Part shown: positions 9,125-17,522 of the stretch, piece by piece | Layout of the letters: each line of letters starts with the position of its first letter | How positions within the stretch are numbered: the stretch's first letter is position 1 | NCBI RefSeq assembly: GCF_900102965.1 | Contig: NZ_FNGM01000002.1 | Span: 238,559 to 302,558 of the forward strand | From: Paenibacillus jilunlii | Lineage (GTDB): Bacteria > Bacillota > Bacilli > Paenibacillales > Paenibacillaceae | DNA length: 64,000 bases | Direction: 5' to 3' | The notes under the pieces: generated by a model | The model's database searches: none | What the model was told of the DNA's origin: nothing | What the model saw: the letters and a program-made list of their open reading frames with translations, nothing else | Translations under genes and position numbers: made by a program

Positions 9125-10044
9125 TGTCCTGCCTCCTCCCGGACAGCGGGCCAGCGCCGCCGGAATAAACCGCTGCTGCGCTCCCGCCCGGCCGGGCTTC
9201 TGCCGCCGAACCCTTCCATCCGCCGCACCATCCGCTGATTCAGGAACACTGCCAGCAGCGTGCTCAGCGCCAGCAGAACCGCCAGGGTGCTGCCCATCTG
9301 CGGCTGGGTCACCACATCACCGGCGACCAGCGAGCCGATGCGGACGGCCAGCAGATTATAGTTGCCGCCAACCAGCGCATAGGCGGTGGCATAGGCCCCC
9401 ATGGCATTGGCGAAGAGAATGCCGAGCGTGCCGAAGATCGCCGGGGAGAGCATGGGCAGCCCGACTGTTCGCCAGAACTGCCAGGTCCCTGCTCCCAGTA
9501 GAGCTGCCGCCTCCTTCCACTGCTCCCTGATGCCGTAGAACGCCGGATACAGCAGCAATAAAGCCAGCGGGATCTGAAAGTAGACATAGACCAGAATCAG
9601 CCCGGACCAGCTGTACAGATTGAATCCGTCAAACACGTTCCAGCCCCACTGCTTGAACAGCAGCGTGAACACGCCATTGTTGCCCAGCAGAATGATATAG
9701 GCAAAGGCCAGCGGGACGCCGGCAAAGTTCGAGGTCATATTGGACAGCATCAGCAGCCGGTCCCGCACCGCAGGGGCAAAGCGCGTGATGCAGTACGCGC
9801 ACACAAGCCCTACAGCCAGCCCGATCAGGCTGGACAGAGCGGATATCAGCAGGCTGTTCTTGATCGCCTGCTGATAATAGGCACTGCTCAGGGCATGCTG
9901 ATAGTTGCCCAGTGTGAAGCCCGCCCCGTCCGCATCGCGGAAGCTGCCCGTCAGCATGGAAAAGACGGGCACTACCTGAAACGCCAGCACCATCAGCACG
10001 AATGGAGCCAGGGCCAGGATCAGGCCGCGTTCTCTCTGTTTCAT
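9121..10044 (-). CDS. ABC transporter permease (PotB/PhnU type)
   Basis: A 307-residue membrane protein with six or seven hydrophobic stretches and an EAA-type loop (EAAALLGAGTWQFWRTVGLP). The ATG at 10044 (MKQRERGLILALAPF) is preferred because AGGAG lies eight bases upstream; an ATG ten codons earlier has no such site. It is the first permease after the binding protein, separated from it by a hairpin at 10077-10106. The C-terminal tail is Arg-rich and longer than usual. Confidence 0.8.
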   Translation of the reverse strand: MKQRERGLILALAPFVLMVLAFQVVPVFSMLTGSFRDADGAGFTLGNYQHALSSAYYQQAIKNSLLISALSSLIGLAVGLVCAYCITRFAPAVRDRLLMLSNMTSNFAGVPLAFAYIILLGNNGVFTLLFKQWGWNVFDGFNLYSWSGLILVYVYFQIPLALLLLYPAFYGIREQWKEAAALLGAGTWQFWRTVGLPMLSPAIFGTLGILFANAMGAYATAYALVGGNYNLLAVRIGSLVAGDVVTQPQMGSTLAVLLALSTLLAVFLNQRMVRRMEGFGGRSPAGRERSSGLFRRRWPAVREEAGQ

Positions 10045-10076
10045 CCTGCATGCTCCTCTCGTATGGAATAGCAAGC

Positions 10077-10106
10077 GGGCGCCTTTTGGCTACAGCAAAG
10101 GCGCCC
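10077..10106 (-). terminator. Intercistronic hairpin after the binding-protein gene
   Basis: GGGCGCCTTT (10077-10086) and AAAGGCGCCC (10097-10106) form a perfect 10-bp stem. No strong T-tail follows on the minus strand. It separates the binding protein from the membrane subunits, where such hairpins commonly cause partial termination or stabilise the upstream message so that more binding protein is made. Confidence 0.6.
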
Positions 10107-10142
10107 CTTCATCTCTTATATCAAACCCGCTTCCAGAAACGG

Positions 10143-11255
10143 TTAGTTCAAATGCACAAGCACGCGCTCCTGCCACAGCTGCGGAAGGCTCTTCGCGGTT
10201 TCTTCCCACACTTTGTAATCGCCAACCGGCTTCACATTGGCGTATTCCTCTTGAGGCAGAAGTTTCGCGGCCACATCCTCCGGCAGCTTCACGCTGTCAC
10301 GGATCGGACGGGCGTAACCTTTTGCCAGGTTGATCTGCCCTTCGTCACTGAGAATATACTCACGCGTCAGCTTGGCCGCATTGGGATGCGGCGCCCATTT
10401 GTTGATGACGGTCGCATAGCCGCTGACGACACTGCCTTCCTGCGGAATTGCTACGTCAAACCCATTCTTGTCGATCTGGTCCTTATAGTTCAGCGCGTTG
10501 AAATCCCACAGCAGCGTGACTTCCACTTCGCCCTTCTCGATGTTCGCAAGCGAAGCCTCGGCGTTCGAAAGCCGGCCTTTTTTGGCCAAATCCTCAAAAA
10601 AAGCAATCCCCGGCTCAATGTTCGACTCATCCCCGCCAAAGGCAATCGCTGCGGCCAGGATAGCCATCTGGGACTGGGCCGCTTTGGTCACATCGCCCAC
10701 GATGATTTTATAGCTGCCGTTCTTGAGGTCCTCCCAGCTTTTGGGCGGATCTGCGACCAGCTTAGTATTGGTCAGGAACGCGATACTGCCTTGATAGCCA
10801 ACGACCCAGTGGCCGTCCTTATCTTTGGCCCAAGCGGGAATTTCGTCCCAGTAGGAGGTTTTATAGGGCAGGGTTACGCCTTTATCTACTGCAACCGGAC
10901 CGAAGGCGATGCCCACATCGCCGATATCGGCTGTCGGCTTATCCTTTTCCGCTTCGAACTTGGCGATTTCCTCCGCGCTCGACATATCAGTATCGGTATG
11001 TGTAATTTCATACTTGCTGGTAATATCATTCCAGGTATCCTTCCAGTTGGCCCAGGAATCCGGCATGCCTACACTGACCACAGCGCCTTCTTTGGTAGCT
11101 TCCGCTTCGATTTCGCTTAAGTTCAGCTCCTTGGCCGGGGCATTGCCGTTCCCTTCATCAGCTTTGGCTTCGGAGTCGGCACAAGCGGTAAGCAACAGGA
11201 CGAGCAAGGACAACAGCAGACCCATGGACAAGAATTGCGTGAATCTCTTTTTCAT
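10143..11255 (-). CDS. ABC transporter substrate-binding lipoprotein
   Basis: A 370-residue exported lipoprotein. A lysine start (MKKR), a hydrophobic stretch and the lipobox LLTAC place the lipid-bearing Cys at residue 25. The mature part shows extracellular solute-binding features of the iron/polyamine/2-AEP class (SAEEIAKFEAEKDKPTADIGD, then NTKLVADPPKSWEDL). It should deliver ligand to the permeases at 8324-10044. As first gene of the operon its upstream 175 bases (11256-11430) should hold the promoter; TAGTAA and TGTAAA at 366/376 in that stretch weakly resemble Pho-box half sites on the minus strand. Confidence 0.85.
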   Translation of the reverse strand: MKKRFTQFLSMGLLLSLLVLLLTACADSEAKADEGNGNAPAKELNLSEIEAEATKEGAVVSVGMPDSWANWKDTWNDITSKYEITHTDTDMSSAEEIAKFEAEKDKPTADIGDVGIAFGPVAVDKGVTLPYKTSYWDEIPAWAKDKDGHWVVGYQGSIAFLTNTKLVADPPKSWEDLKNGSYKIIVGDVTKAAQSQMAILAAAIAFGGDESNIEPGIAFFEDLAKKGRLSNAEASLANIEKGEVEVTLLWDFNALNYKDQIDKNGFDVAIPQEGSVVSGYATVINKWAPHPNAAKLTREYILSDEGQINLAKGYARPIRDSVKLPEDVAAKLLPQEEYANVKPVGDYKVWEETAKSLPQLWQERVLVHLN

Positions 11256-11429
11256 GATTTCCCCATCACTCCTATTTCTGATTTGCGGGCTTCATCTCTG
11301 ATCCAAGCTGGTTCGCTGCCCAACTGAAGTATATGGGGCCACTGTTCGCCAGGCATTAAGTGCGATAGTAACATTTGTAAAATACCCCCACAAAGTGGAG
11401 CCTTTATATGGAAGCTGGTTCAGATATGT

Positions 11430-11462
11430 AAAAAAACAACCGCCCGGACGCCGGGCAGTTGC
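11430..11462 (-). terminator. Intrinsic terminator of the hydrolase gene
   Basis: CAACCGCCCGG (11437-11447) pairs with CCGGGCAGTTG (11451-11461) with one mismatch. On the minus strand the stem is followed by a run of seven Ts. It ends transcription from the hydrolase gene before the binding-protein operon. Confidence 0.85.
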
Positions 11463-11495
11463 TGTGCATCTTTATATTGAGCTTACCTGTCCAGG

Positions 11496-12614
11496 TTACA
11501 TGCGCAGCTCCCTCATGAACCAGTCCAGGATTTCAGGAAAAACTTCATCCAGATAATTCATCGTGCAGTGCTCCGCATCCTCCATATATTTCAGCGTTGT
11601 TTCCCCTTTGGCCCAGCTCACCATTTTATCCGCATGCCTTTTGGGTGAAGGCATCACCTCATCACGGCCCGCATGAAAAAAGAGCAGCGGCGAGCGCAGG
11701 GCCGGAGCGTCTTCAATATCATAATTGAACTGCGGGAGCGCCTCTTCCAGCGTTTCACAGCCCGTTATATAAGTAACTCCCCTCTGCCAGATCGGATTGA
11801 GCTGCTTCAGCCCCCGGATGCCGCCGATATAGACCAAACCGCTGTTGCCTGCCGTACATTTTACCCGGGAATCGCGGGCTGCGGCCTCAGGCGCCAGATA
11901 TCCACCCAGGCTGAAGCCGACGAGTCCGATTCTTCCGAGGTCGATCCCGCACGGCGGCTGCTGTTCGAACCAGTCGATGACTGCCGACACCGCCGTATGG
12001 TAATCCCGGGCATCGAATTTCAGCGAACTCCACATCTCCCCCTGGCCCGGTCCGTCAAACGTAAAAAAGTTAAAGCCCTGCCGGTTAAACACCGAGCCGA
12101 AATGATGCCCTTCCGCTTCCTTGATGTTATCCATGCCATTCACGAAAATAATCAGGGGTCTGCCTTCCGTATCCGCTTTTCGCAAATAGCCCGGGATGGA
12201 GACTCCGCGATACGGAATATCCACCCGGACAGGCTTCTCCGTTTCGTTATACAACGAGAGCGCCCGGGTATAGCTTTCCCTTGCTTTTTCCTGTGTGGCT
12301 TCTTTCTGCCGGCTGTCGATAAAAAAGATATGCTGACCCGCATGGTAGCAGGCCACCGCTTCATGGAACAAGGCTCTGGCTTTACCCTGGCTGCCTTGCG
12401 CGAGCGCCCTTTCTGCTGTGCGGTACACCTCATCTCCCTCCGCTGTCCAAACCTCACACCACTTACGCCAATCACCGATCCTCGCCACTACTCTTCTGAG
12501 TCTTCCATAATCCGTCCCAAACAATAGAAACCGGCCATACCAGCGCTGATACACTCTCTTTTCATTAAAAATAAACCGGAATGCAAATCTTTCCTTCACC
12601 GTCAGTTCCGTCAT
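11496..12614 (-). CDS. Alpha/beta hydrolase (FrsA/DUF1100-like)
   Basis: A 372-residue cytoplasmic hydrolase. An N-terminal helical part (about 1-130) precedes an alpha/beta-hydrolase core with IIFVNGMDNIKEAEG, FTFDGPGQGEMW and nucleophile elbow GFSLGGYLAPE; the late HAGRDEVMP and AEHCTMNY supply the Asp and His of the triad. This domain order fits FrsA-like esterases and 2,6-dihydroxypseudooxynicotine-hydrolase relatives. The natural substrate is unknown. An operator-like palindrome (12635-12668) similar to the one before the neighbouring marR gene lies just upstream, so the MarR protein probably controls it. AAAGGA precedes the ATG. Confidence 0.75.
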   Translation of the reverse strand: MTELTVKERFAFRFIFNEKRVYQRWYGRFLLFGTDYGRLRRVVARIGDWRKWCEVWTAEGDEVYRTAERALAQGSQGKARALFHEAVACYHAGQHIFFIDSRQKEATQEKARESYTRALSLYNETEKPVRVDIPYRGVSIPGYLRKADTEGRPLIIFVNGMDNIKEAEGHHFGSVFNRQGFNFFTFDGPGQGEMWSSLKFDARDYHTAVSAVIDWFEQQPPCGIDLGRIGLVGFSLGGYLAPEAAARDSRVKCTAGNSGLVYIGGIRGLKQLNPIWQRGVTYITGCETLEEALPQFNYDIEDAPALRSPLLFFHAGRDEVMPSPKRHADKMVSWAKGETTLKYMEDAEHCTMNYLDEVFPEILDWFMRELRM

Positions 12615-12634
12615 GATCGACCAATCCTTTCGCA

Positions 12635-12668
12635 GGTTGTAGTTATATATATAATAGCTATAACAACC
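12635..12668. promoter_or_regulatory. Candidate MarR operator upstream of the hydrolase
   Basis: GGTTGTAGTTAT and ATAGCTATAACAACC form an imperfect palindrome (outer arms GGTTGT and ACAACC) of 34 bases. Its right half TAATAGCTATAACAACC matches TAGTAGCTGTAACAACC of the palindrome before the marR gene except for two purine changes. Shared sequence suggests the same repressor. Confidence 0.65.
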
Positions 12669-12685
12669 ATTTGGACAAAAAAAAT

Positions 12686-13123
12686 TTATTGCGCGTTCCG
12701 GCAGATTTTCTCCAAGGTATGAATGAACTGTGCCATTTCCTCATCCGGAATGTCTTGCTTAAATTGTTCATTTAACTGCTGCACATGGGGGATAAGATCA
12801 GCGAACATTTCTTGTCCCGCTGCCGTCAGATAAATCTGAAAACTCCGGCGGTCCTTGCCGTGCGCTTCGCGGGCCACATATCCCTTCTTGGCAAGCACAT
12901 CCAGGATACGCGTAACATTCGTCTTGTCTTTGAAGGTTCTGGCGGCAATCTCGCTCTGAATGATTCCAGGCTCCGCATACAGCACATTCAGCACTGTCCA
13001 TTGCTCGAAGGTCAGATCGTAGCCCTTTTCCATAAAAATGGCCAACATCCTGCGCTTAACCAGCACCTCGCCCTTAATAATCTGGAATCCAATCAGTTCT
13101 GTATAATCAAATCCGTTAGGCAT
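12686..13123 (-). CDS. MarR-family transcriptional regulator
   Basis: A 145-residue winged-helix regulator. The recognition region reads EPGIIQSEIAARTFKDKTNV and the wing KGYVAREAHGKDRRSFQIYL, with the conserved DxRxxxxxLT-like motif. Start MPNGFDYTELIG at 13123 is the usual position; an ATG 21 codons earlier would place translation inside the operator. Proteins of this family typically repress their own gene and a neighbour and release DNA on binding a small aromatic ligand. The matching palindromes at 13145-13173 and 12635-12668 support autoregulation and control of the hydrolase gene. Confidence 0.85.
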   Translation of the reverse strand: MPNGFDYTELIGFQIIKGEVLVKRRMLAIFMEKGYDLTFEQWTVLNVLYAEPGIIQSEIAARTFKDKTNVTRILDVLAKKGYVAREAHGKDRRSFQIYLTAAGQEMFADLIPHVQQLNEQFKQDIPDEEMAQFIHTLEKICRNAQ

Positions 13124-13144
13124 ATCCTCACCCGTCCTCAACAA

Positions 13145-13173
13145 GTTGCTACAGCTATAGTAGCTGTAACAAC
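13145..13173. promoter_or_regulatory. Candidate MarR operator upstream of marR
   Basis: GTTGCTACAGCTA (left) and TAGCTGTAACAAC (right) are near-perfect inverted arms over 29 bases. The site lies 22 bases before the marR start codon. Its right arm is shared with 12635-12668. Confidence 0.7.
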
Positions 13174-13222
13174 CTTTATTTGTCAAGGACCTTTGCTGCA
13201 GATGGCAGGATTATTACCCGCT

Positions 13223-13999
13223 TTATCTTCTCCGCGCCGCCACACTCACCACGCCGTAGCGATAGAGTGCCTTCCGGCCAAACCAGCCGAACAGCCGGTC
13301 TGTCGCAAAACCCATGAACCCCAGGCAGAACAGCCCGACAAAAATCCAGTCTGTGCGGAAGAACAGCCGTGAATTCCAGATCAGATAGCCTACGCCTTCG
13401 TTCGAGGCAATCATTTCCGCGCCGATAATGGCCATATAGGAAGTACCCATTGCCAGCCGCACACCCGTGAAGATATAAGGAATCGTAGCTGGAACAATCA
13501 CATGCAGCAGAATCTGCCACTCATTTGCCCCCATGCTTCGGGCCGAACGGATCTTATCCTCCTCCACCGACATTACACCCGTTAAAGTGTTCAGTACGAC
13601 GATAAAGAAGGTCGCATACATAATCAGCGCGATCTTCGACTGCTCCCCGATGCCGAACCAGACCAGGAACAGCGTAATGAAGGCAATCGGCGGAATGAAG
13701 CGAATGAAATTCAGAAACGGCTCGGCAAAAATGCGGATGGCGTTCACCTTTCCGATAATCAGCCCCGCCGGAACAGCCAGCAGGCTGCCTAGCACCCAGC
13801 CGACAAACACGCGGTAAAAGCTGATGCCGATATACTGTATCAAAGTGCCGTCTTCAATCAGCTCCCGTCCTCCCTTTAGCGTGGCCCACGGCCCGGGAAT
13901 GACATCTGGGCCATACAATAGAGCGCCAAGCTGCCAGATGCAGAATGCGGCAAGCCACAGCAGGGAGACGGATACCCATTTTTTCTCTACCCATTTCAT
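13223..13999 (-). CDS. ssuC: ABC transporter permease, SsuC/TauC type
   Basis: A 258-residue membrane protein with about six hydrophobic segments. The ATPase-docking loop is RSARSMGANEWQILLHVIVP, typical of NitT/TauT-type permeases for sulfonates, taurine, nitrate or riboflavin precursors. It follows the ATPase gene by 19 bases and is the last gene of the sulfur cluster. Specificity for sulfonates is inferred from the linked arylsulfotransferase, not from the permease itself. Confidence 0.75.
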   Translation of the reverse strand: MKWVEKKWVSVSLLWLAAFCIWQLGALLYGPDVIPGPWATLKGGRELIEDGTLIQYIGISFYRVFVGWVLGSLLAVPAGLIIGKVNAIRIFAEPFLNFIRFIPPIAFITLFLVWFGIGEQSKIALIMYATFFIVVLNTLTGVMSVEEDKIRSARSMGANEWQILLHVIVPATIPYIFTGVRLAMGTSYMAIIGAEMIASNEGVGYLIWNSRLFFRTDWIFVGLFCLGFMGFATDRLFGWFGRKALYRYGVVSVAARRR

Positions 14000-14018
14000 T
14001 AATGGTCACACCCCGTTC

Positions 14019-14795
14019 CTATTCTTCAAAATGACTCTGAATTTGGTTGTACAACGCATAAAATTCCGGTGAAGCCACATCCCGCGGGAAGGGCAGCGCA
14101 TTGTCGTAGATATCGGTGATATTGGAGGATGGGCCAACGGACATGATGCCAATGCGCCCGCCCAGCAGCAGCGCTTCCTGAATATCATGAGTCACAAAAA
14201 TAACGGTCTTATGCGTCTCGCGCCAAATATGGACCAGTTCCTTCTGCATCGTCCGCCGGGTCATCGCATCAAGTGCGCCGAAAGGCTCATCCATCAGCAA
14301 AATAGCCGGATCATTCGCCAGTACCCGGGCCAGCTGCACCCGCTGCTTCATGCCGCCGGACAGCTCCTTCGGGAACTTGTCCTCATGCCCGTTCAGCCCG
14401 ACCAGCCCGATATAGCGGTCCGAGATGGCCCGGCGCTCCGCTCTTGGCGTCTTCTTCATCCGCAGTCCGAATTCCACATTCTCACGCACGGTAAGCCAGG
14501 GGAACAGGGAAGAGTCCGCCTGCTGAAAAACAACCGCCCGGTCCCTGCCGGGCTTATCCACCTCCACGTTGTCGACCCTCAGGTTGCCGCCGGATTTGGA
14601 GACAAACCCGGCGATCATATTCAGCAATGTCGATTTCCCGCAGCCGCTCGGGCCGAGCAGCACGAAGAACTCGCCGCCTCTGATCACCAGATTTACATCC
14701 TTGATAATGTAATGAACATCCCCGGCCGCAGGCTCGCTGTAGCTTTTGCGGAGCTGCTCGATATGAATGGCATTCTGCTTGGCAGGTAAAGACAT
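14019..14795 (-). CDS. ssuB: ABC transporter ATP-binding protein, SsuB/TauB type
   Basis: A 258-residue ATPase with Walker A GPSGCGKST, signature LSGGMKQRVQLARVL, Walker B ILLMDEPFGALD and switch His in FVTHDIQEALLL. The length without a C-terminal regulatory domain and the LSGGMKQR form fit the NitT/TauT/Ssu class. It lies between the binding protein (ends 14818) and permease (starts 13999) with short gaps, so it is co-transcribed. It is preceded by an AGGAGGTG site. Confidence 0.8.
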   Translation of the reverse strand: MSLPAKQNAIHIEQLRKSYSEPAAGDVHYIIKDVNLVIRGGEFFVLLGPSGCGKSTLLNMIAGFVSKSGGNLRVDNVEVDKPGRDRAVVFQQADSSLFPWLTVRENVEFGLRMKKTPRAERRAISDRYIGLVGLNGHEDKFPKELSGGMKQRVQLARVLANDPAILLMDEPFGALDAMTRRTMQKELVHIWRETHKTVIFVTHDIQEALLLGGRIGIMSVGPSSNITDIYDNALPFPRDVASPEFYALYNQIQSHFEE

Positions 14796-14817
14796 GGGGC
14801 ACCTCCTGAAGTTTGGG

Positions 14818-15846
14818 TTATTTCGTGTACGTCACTTTATCCGTCAGCGCTTTCCTGAGCGGCTCCAGCTTCAGCTTGCTGTCGAGGTCAAAATCCTGTT
14901 CGATAATACCTGTATCGACCATGTACTTCTTCTGTCCGGCGAGGCTGTCATACGCAGCCTGCGTGAATCCGACCTTCCAGGGGTTGACCGGCAGGTCCTT
15001 CAGCGTGGCTTCCTTGGGCTGCTTCAATTCTTTGAACATCAGGTCGGCCACTTCTCCGGGATGCTCCTGGGCATAGACCGAAGCTTCGTCCACCGCTGCG
15101 AGGAATTGCCCGATCCCATCGGGGTTGGCTTGCACGAATGCATTCCCGGCCACTATCCCCATCCCCAGCCGAACCGGGGTCTTGGACATGTCGGTCAGTT
15201 CATGCACACCTTCCAGCGCAGCCAGCTTATCGGTCAGCGCCGAGCCGCTGAACCAGGCGGCATCCACATCGCCCTGTTTGAGTGCAATGAAGGCTTCGTC
15301 GAAAGCCCCCTGTCCCGTCAAGGTGACATCGCTCAGCGCGATGCCCTCTGCCTTGAGGTATTCATCCCACAGGTACGGCAGAAAAGTGCCCCGCATGAAA
15401 CTTAAGTTCTTGCCTTTCAAATCAGCCGCCGATTGGATCTCATCCTTCACATACAGCTTCCACACGGCTGCTGCCTGATCTGTGGCCTGGCCAGCGGAAG
15501 CAATAATGGAATAATCGCCTTTGGCTACGGCGTTCAGCACCGGAAAGTCCGCGCCAAAGGCAACATCGACCTGCTTGATGAAGAGCGCATTCACGCCCTC
15601 TGCCGGAGTACCGAAGTTGACAATTTCCGCATCGATGCCGTGCTTGGCGAAAATGCCTTGATCCAGCGCGACCCGGAAGGTCGGATTGGTATTGATGTCG
15701 GCAATTTTGATCTTCAGAGTCTTTGGCTTGCTGCTGTCCGCCCCAGAGGAAGCCGCTGCGTCCCCTTTGGAGCCGCAGCCCGAGAGAACCAGAACCAGAG
15801 ATATGGATAAGAGCAGAATGGCTGAGCCGTACCATGACTTTTTCAA
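14818..15846 (-). CDS. ssuA: ABC transporter substrate-binding lipoprotein, sulfonate type
   Basis: A 342-residue lipoprotein starting at TTG (15846) seven bases after AGAGG; the open frame extends upstream but has no ribosome site. A Lys-rich start, hydrophobic stretch and lipobox LVLSGC give the lipid Cys near residue 23. The mature domain follows the NMT1/SsuA-like fold (NTNPTFRVALDQGIFAKHG, then FGTPAEGVNALFIKQVDVAF). It would capture an aliphatic sulfonate or aryl sulfate outside the membrane for the ssuBC-type importer. Ligand identity is inferred from the neighbouring sulfotransferase. Confidence 0.75.
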   Translation of the reverse strand: MKKSWYGSAILLLSISLVLVLSGCGSKGDAAASSGADSSKPKTLKIKIADINTNPTFRVALDQGIFAKHGIDAEIVNFGTPAEGVNALFIKQVDVAFGADFPVLNAVAKGDYSIIASAGQATDQAAAVWKLYVKDEIQSAADLKGKNLSFMRGTFLPYLWDEYLKAEGIALSDVTLTGQGAFDEAFIALKQGDVDAAWFSGSALTDKLAALEGVHELTDMSKTPVRLGMGIVAGNAFVQANPDGIGQFLAAVDEASVYAQEHPGEVADLMFKELKQPKEATLKDLPVNPWKVGFTQAAYDSLAGQKKYMVDTGIIEQDFDLDSKLKLEPLRKALTDKVTYTK

Positions 15847-15883
15847 TACTATGCACCTCTTCGTTATGGATTTCCTAATTGCT

Positions 15884-17338
15884 CTAACTGGTTCTCCGGC
15901 CGCCGCCCTCATCGGCAGTAGCCACACAAGCGGCCCCTTCCATAAAAGGCAGGGTTGTCGCTACACTTACTACAGAATCCGACCCCTTCGGCGCAGCGCC
16001 CGGCACTCTGAAGGTGGATACATCGATCAGCTCAATGGCATTTTCCTGCGGCTTCGCCAGCTGCGGCACCCAGGTGTACGGTACGCGGTAGGAACGGTAA
16101 ACCATGTTCGTATTTCTGCGGTCAGTGTAAGGGGAAATATACTCCCAGACCAGCTCATGCTCTGCTGTCACCTCGAACAGGCGGCCGTTTGAGCCCTCGG
16201 TAATCAGCGTGTTGCCGTTCGGAAGCCGCTGGGCCGAGCTGATATACGGACTGTAGAACTTATAGGAATCAGTCGGAACAGAGAACCCCGCTTCTGCCGA
16301 GGTATACTGCCACTCGATCTCCAGTGTCACCGGATTGATCTCCAATACCCGCGAGTGGTCGCGCAGCGCATTTTTTTGTCCAAAAGGCGAAGAGGGATTA
16401 GGCAGGCCATAGCCGCCCCAGCCGCCGTTGTCGAACACCAGCAGATTGCCTTCCCCCGGCAGTCCCTTCGGAATGATGTGGGCATGATGCTGGCCGATAA
16501 TCCAGTCGATATGCTTTACTTCCGGCAATGAATAGTCCGGTCCCAGCCGCCAGACGATAGCCCCGGTACGCTTGTCGGTAATGGCTATAATGTTCGCCTC
16601 ACGTGCATCCCAAATAATGTTGTCCGGATGGAAACGTTCATCTCCCTGATCATAAAATTTGTTCGGCCCCACATACGAAGCCGAGTTGATATGCAGCCAG
16701 TCGCCTACGCCGCCGCCCAGATCACCGAAGGAGCGGGTGTTGGGATCACGGAACAGGACATTGCGCGCGGCCTCATCAAATCCCAGCTCATCAAAATGGT
16801 CACTGGCCGCCCATTCCCAGACAATTTTGCCTTCCCAGTCCACTTCGATGATTGTGTCATCCAGCAGCTGCTTGTCGGAAATCTGGTGGTTGTGCAGATT
16901 CTTATGAGCCAGTATCAGCGTTTTACCGCTGTTAGCTGAAGGTTCAAGGCCAGGAGCATAGTATCCGACCGGATTCCCTTCCCGCTGGTAGTCATGATGC
17001 TGGCGGGCGTACCACAGCGGCTCATACCCCGGGTCCGCGATATGCTCATAGCTGTTGTATTTCCAGACCACATTACCGTCCCAATCGACCTGAACCAGAT
17101 CGACATTATCCTGAATGCCGAATTTCGGATCTCTTCTGCCCGTACTGCCCAGCACGTAGCCTCCGGGGAGGATTTTGGCCGGAAAGCCGATCAGCCCCTG
17201 CCACAAATGCACCTCCTTACCGCTCATATCGATCAGCACAACCCCTTCGTCCCCCGCCTGGAAAACTGTGTAGCCACTCCATGCCTTGGCAGGATTATAT
17301 ACTGTCGCTCCTGTCGGATATACCGTTGAATGTCCCAT
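15884..17338 (-). CDS. Arylsulfate sulfotransferase (ASST family)
   Basis: A 484-residue beta-propeller-like protein with repeated W-x-W and G-N-L/T-L phrases (VDWDGNVVWKYN, VDWEGKIVWEW, LPNGNTLITEGSNGRLFEV). Histidines in RQHHDYQREGN, GQHHAHIIPKG and RDHSRVLEI are candidates for the catalytic set that carries sulfate from a phenolic sulfate donor to a phenol, independent of PAPS. Unlike periplasmic enterobacterial ASST there is no signal peptide, so it probably acts in the cytoplasm on imported aryl sulfates. The second in-frame ATG (17338) is chosen because AAGGAG is eight bases upstream. It sits between a marR gene and ssu-type transporter genes on one strand. Confidence 0.75.
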   Translation of the reverse strand: MGHSTVYPTGATVYNPAKAWSGYTVFQAGDEGVVLIDMSGKEVHLWQGLIGFPAKILPGGYVLGSTGRRDPKFGIQDNVDLVQVDWDGNVVWKYNSYEHIADPGYEPLWYARQHHDYQREGNPVGYYAPGLEPSANSGKTLILAHKNLHNHQISDKQLLDDTIIEVDWEGKIVWEWAASDHFDELGFDEAARNVLFRDPNTRSFGDLGGGVGDWLHINSASYVGPNKFYDQGDERFHPDNIIWDAREANIIAITDKRTGAIVWRLGPDYSLPEVKHIDWIIGQHHAHIIPKGLPGEGNLLVFDNGGWGGYGLPNPSSPFGQKNALRDHSRVLEINPVTLEIEWQYTSAEAGFSVPTDSYKFYSPYISSAQRLPNGNTLITEGSNGRLFEVTAEHELVWEYISPYTDRRNTNMVYRSYRVPYTWVPQLAKPQENAIELIDVSTFRVPGAAPKGSDSVVSVATTLPFMEGAACVATADEGGGRRTS

Positions 17339-17350
17339 GATCATCTCTCC

Positions 17351-17505
17351 TTAAAGTTTTGTAGTGCATAGTGTATACACCCTTGAACTGCTTCGTACAA
17401 AACCCGCTTCAGAAGCATACACTTAAGTTTTGTCAGCACACGAATCCTTAATTTCGCTTCGTGCAAAACTTGCTCTGAAGGCAAGGCATTGGCTTAAGTT
17501 TTCTA
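17351..17505. repeat. ~71-bp tandem repeat, two copies plus a partial third
   Basis: TTAAAGTTTTGT (17351), TTAAGTTTTGT (17423) and TTAAGTTTTCT (17493) begin successive units about 71 bases apart. Each full unit also contains CTTCGTACAAAACCCGCTTC or CTTCGTGCAAAACTTGCTCT. The block fills the gap between the marR stop and the sulfotransferase start. Confidence 0.7.
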
Positions 17506-17522
17506 AGCCGATGCTCCCGTTT

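Noticed and set aside
11366..11381. Pho box before the 10-kb binding-protein gene
   Set aside because: Only two weak half sites ten bases apart; too little to list as a feature.
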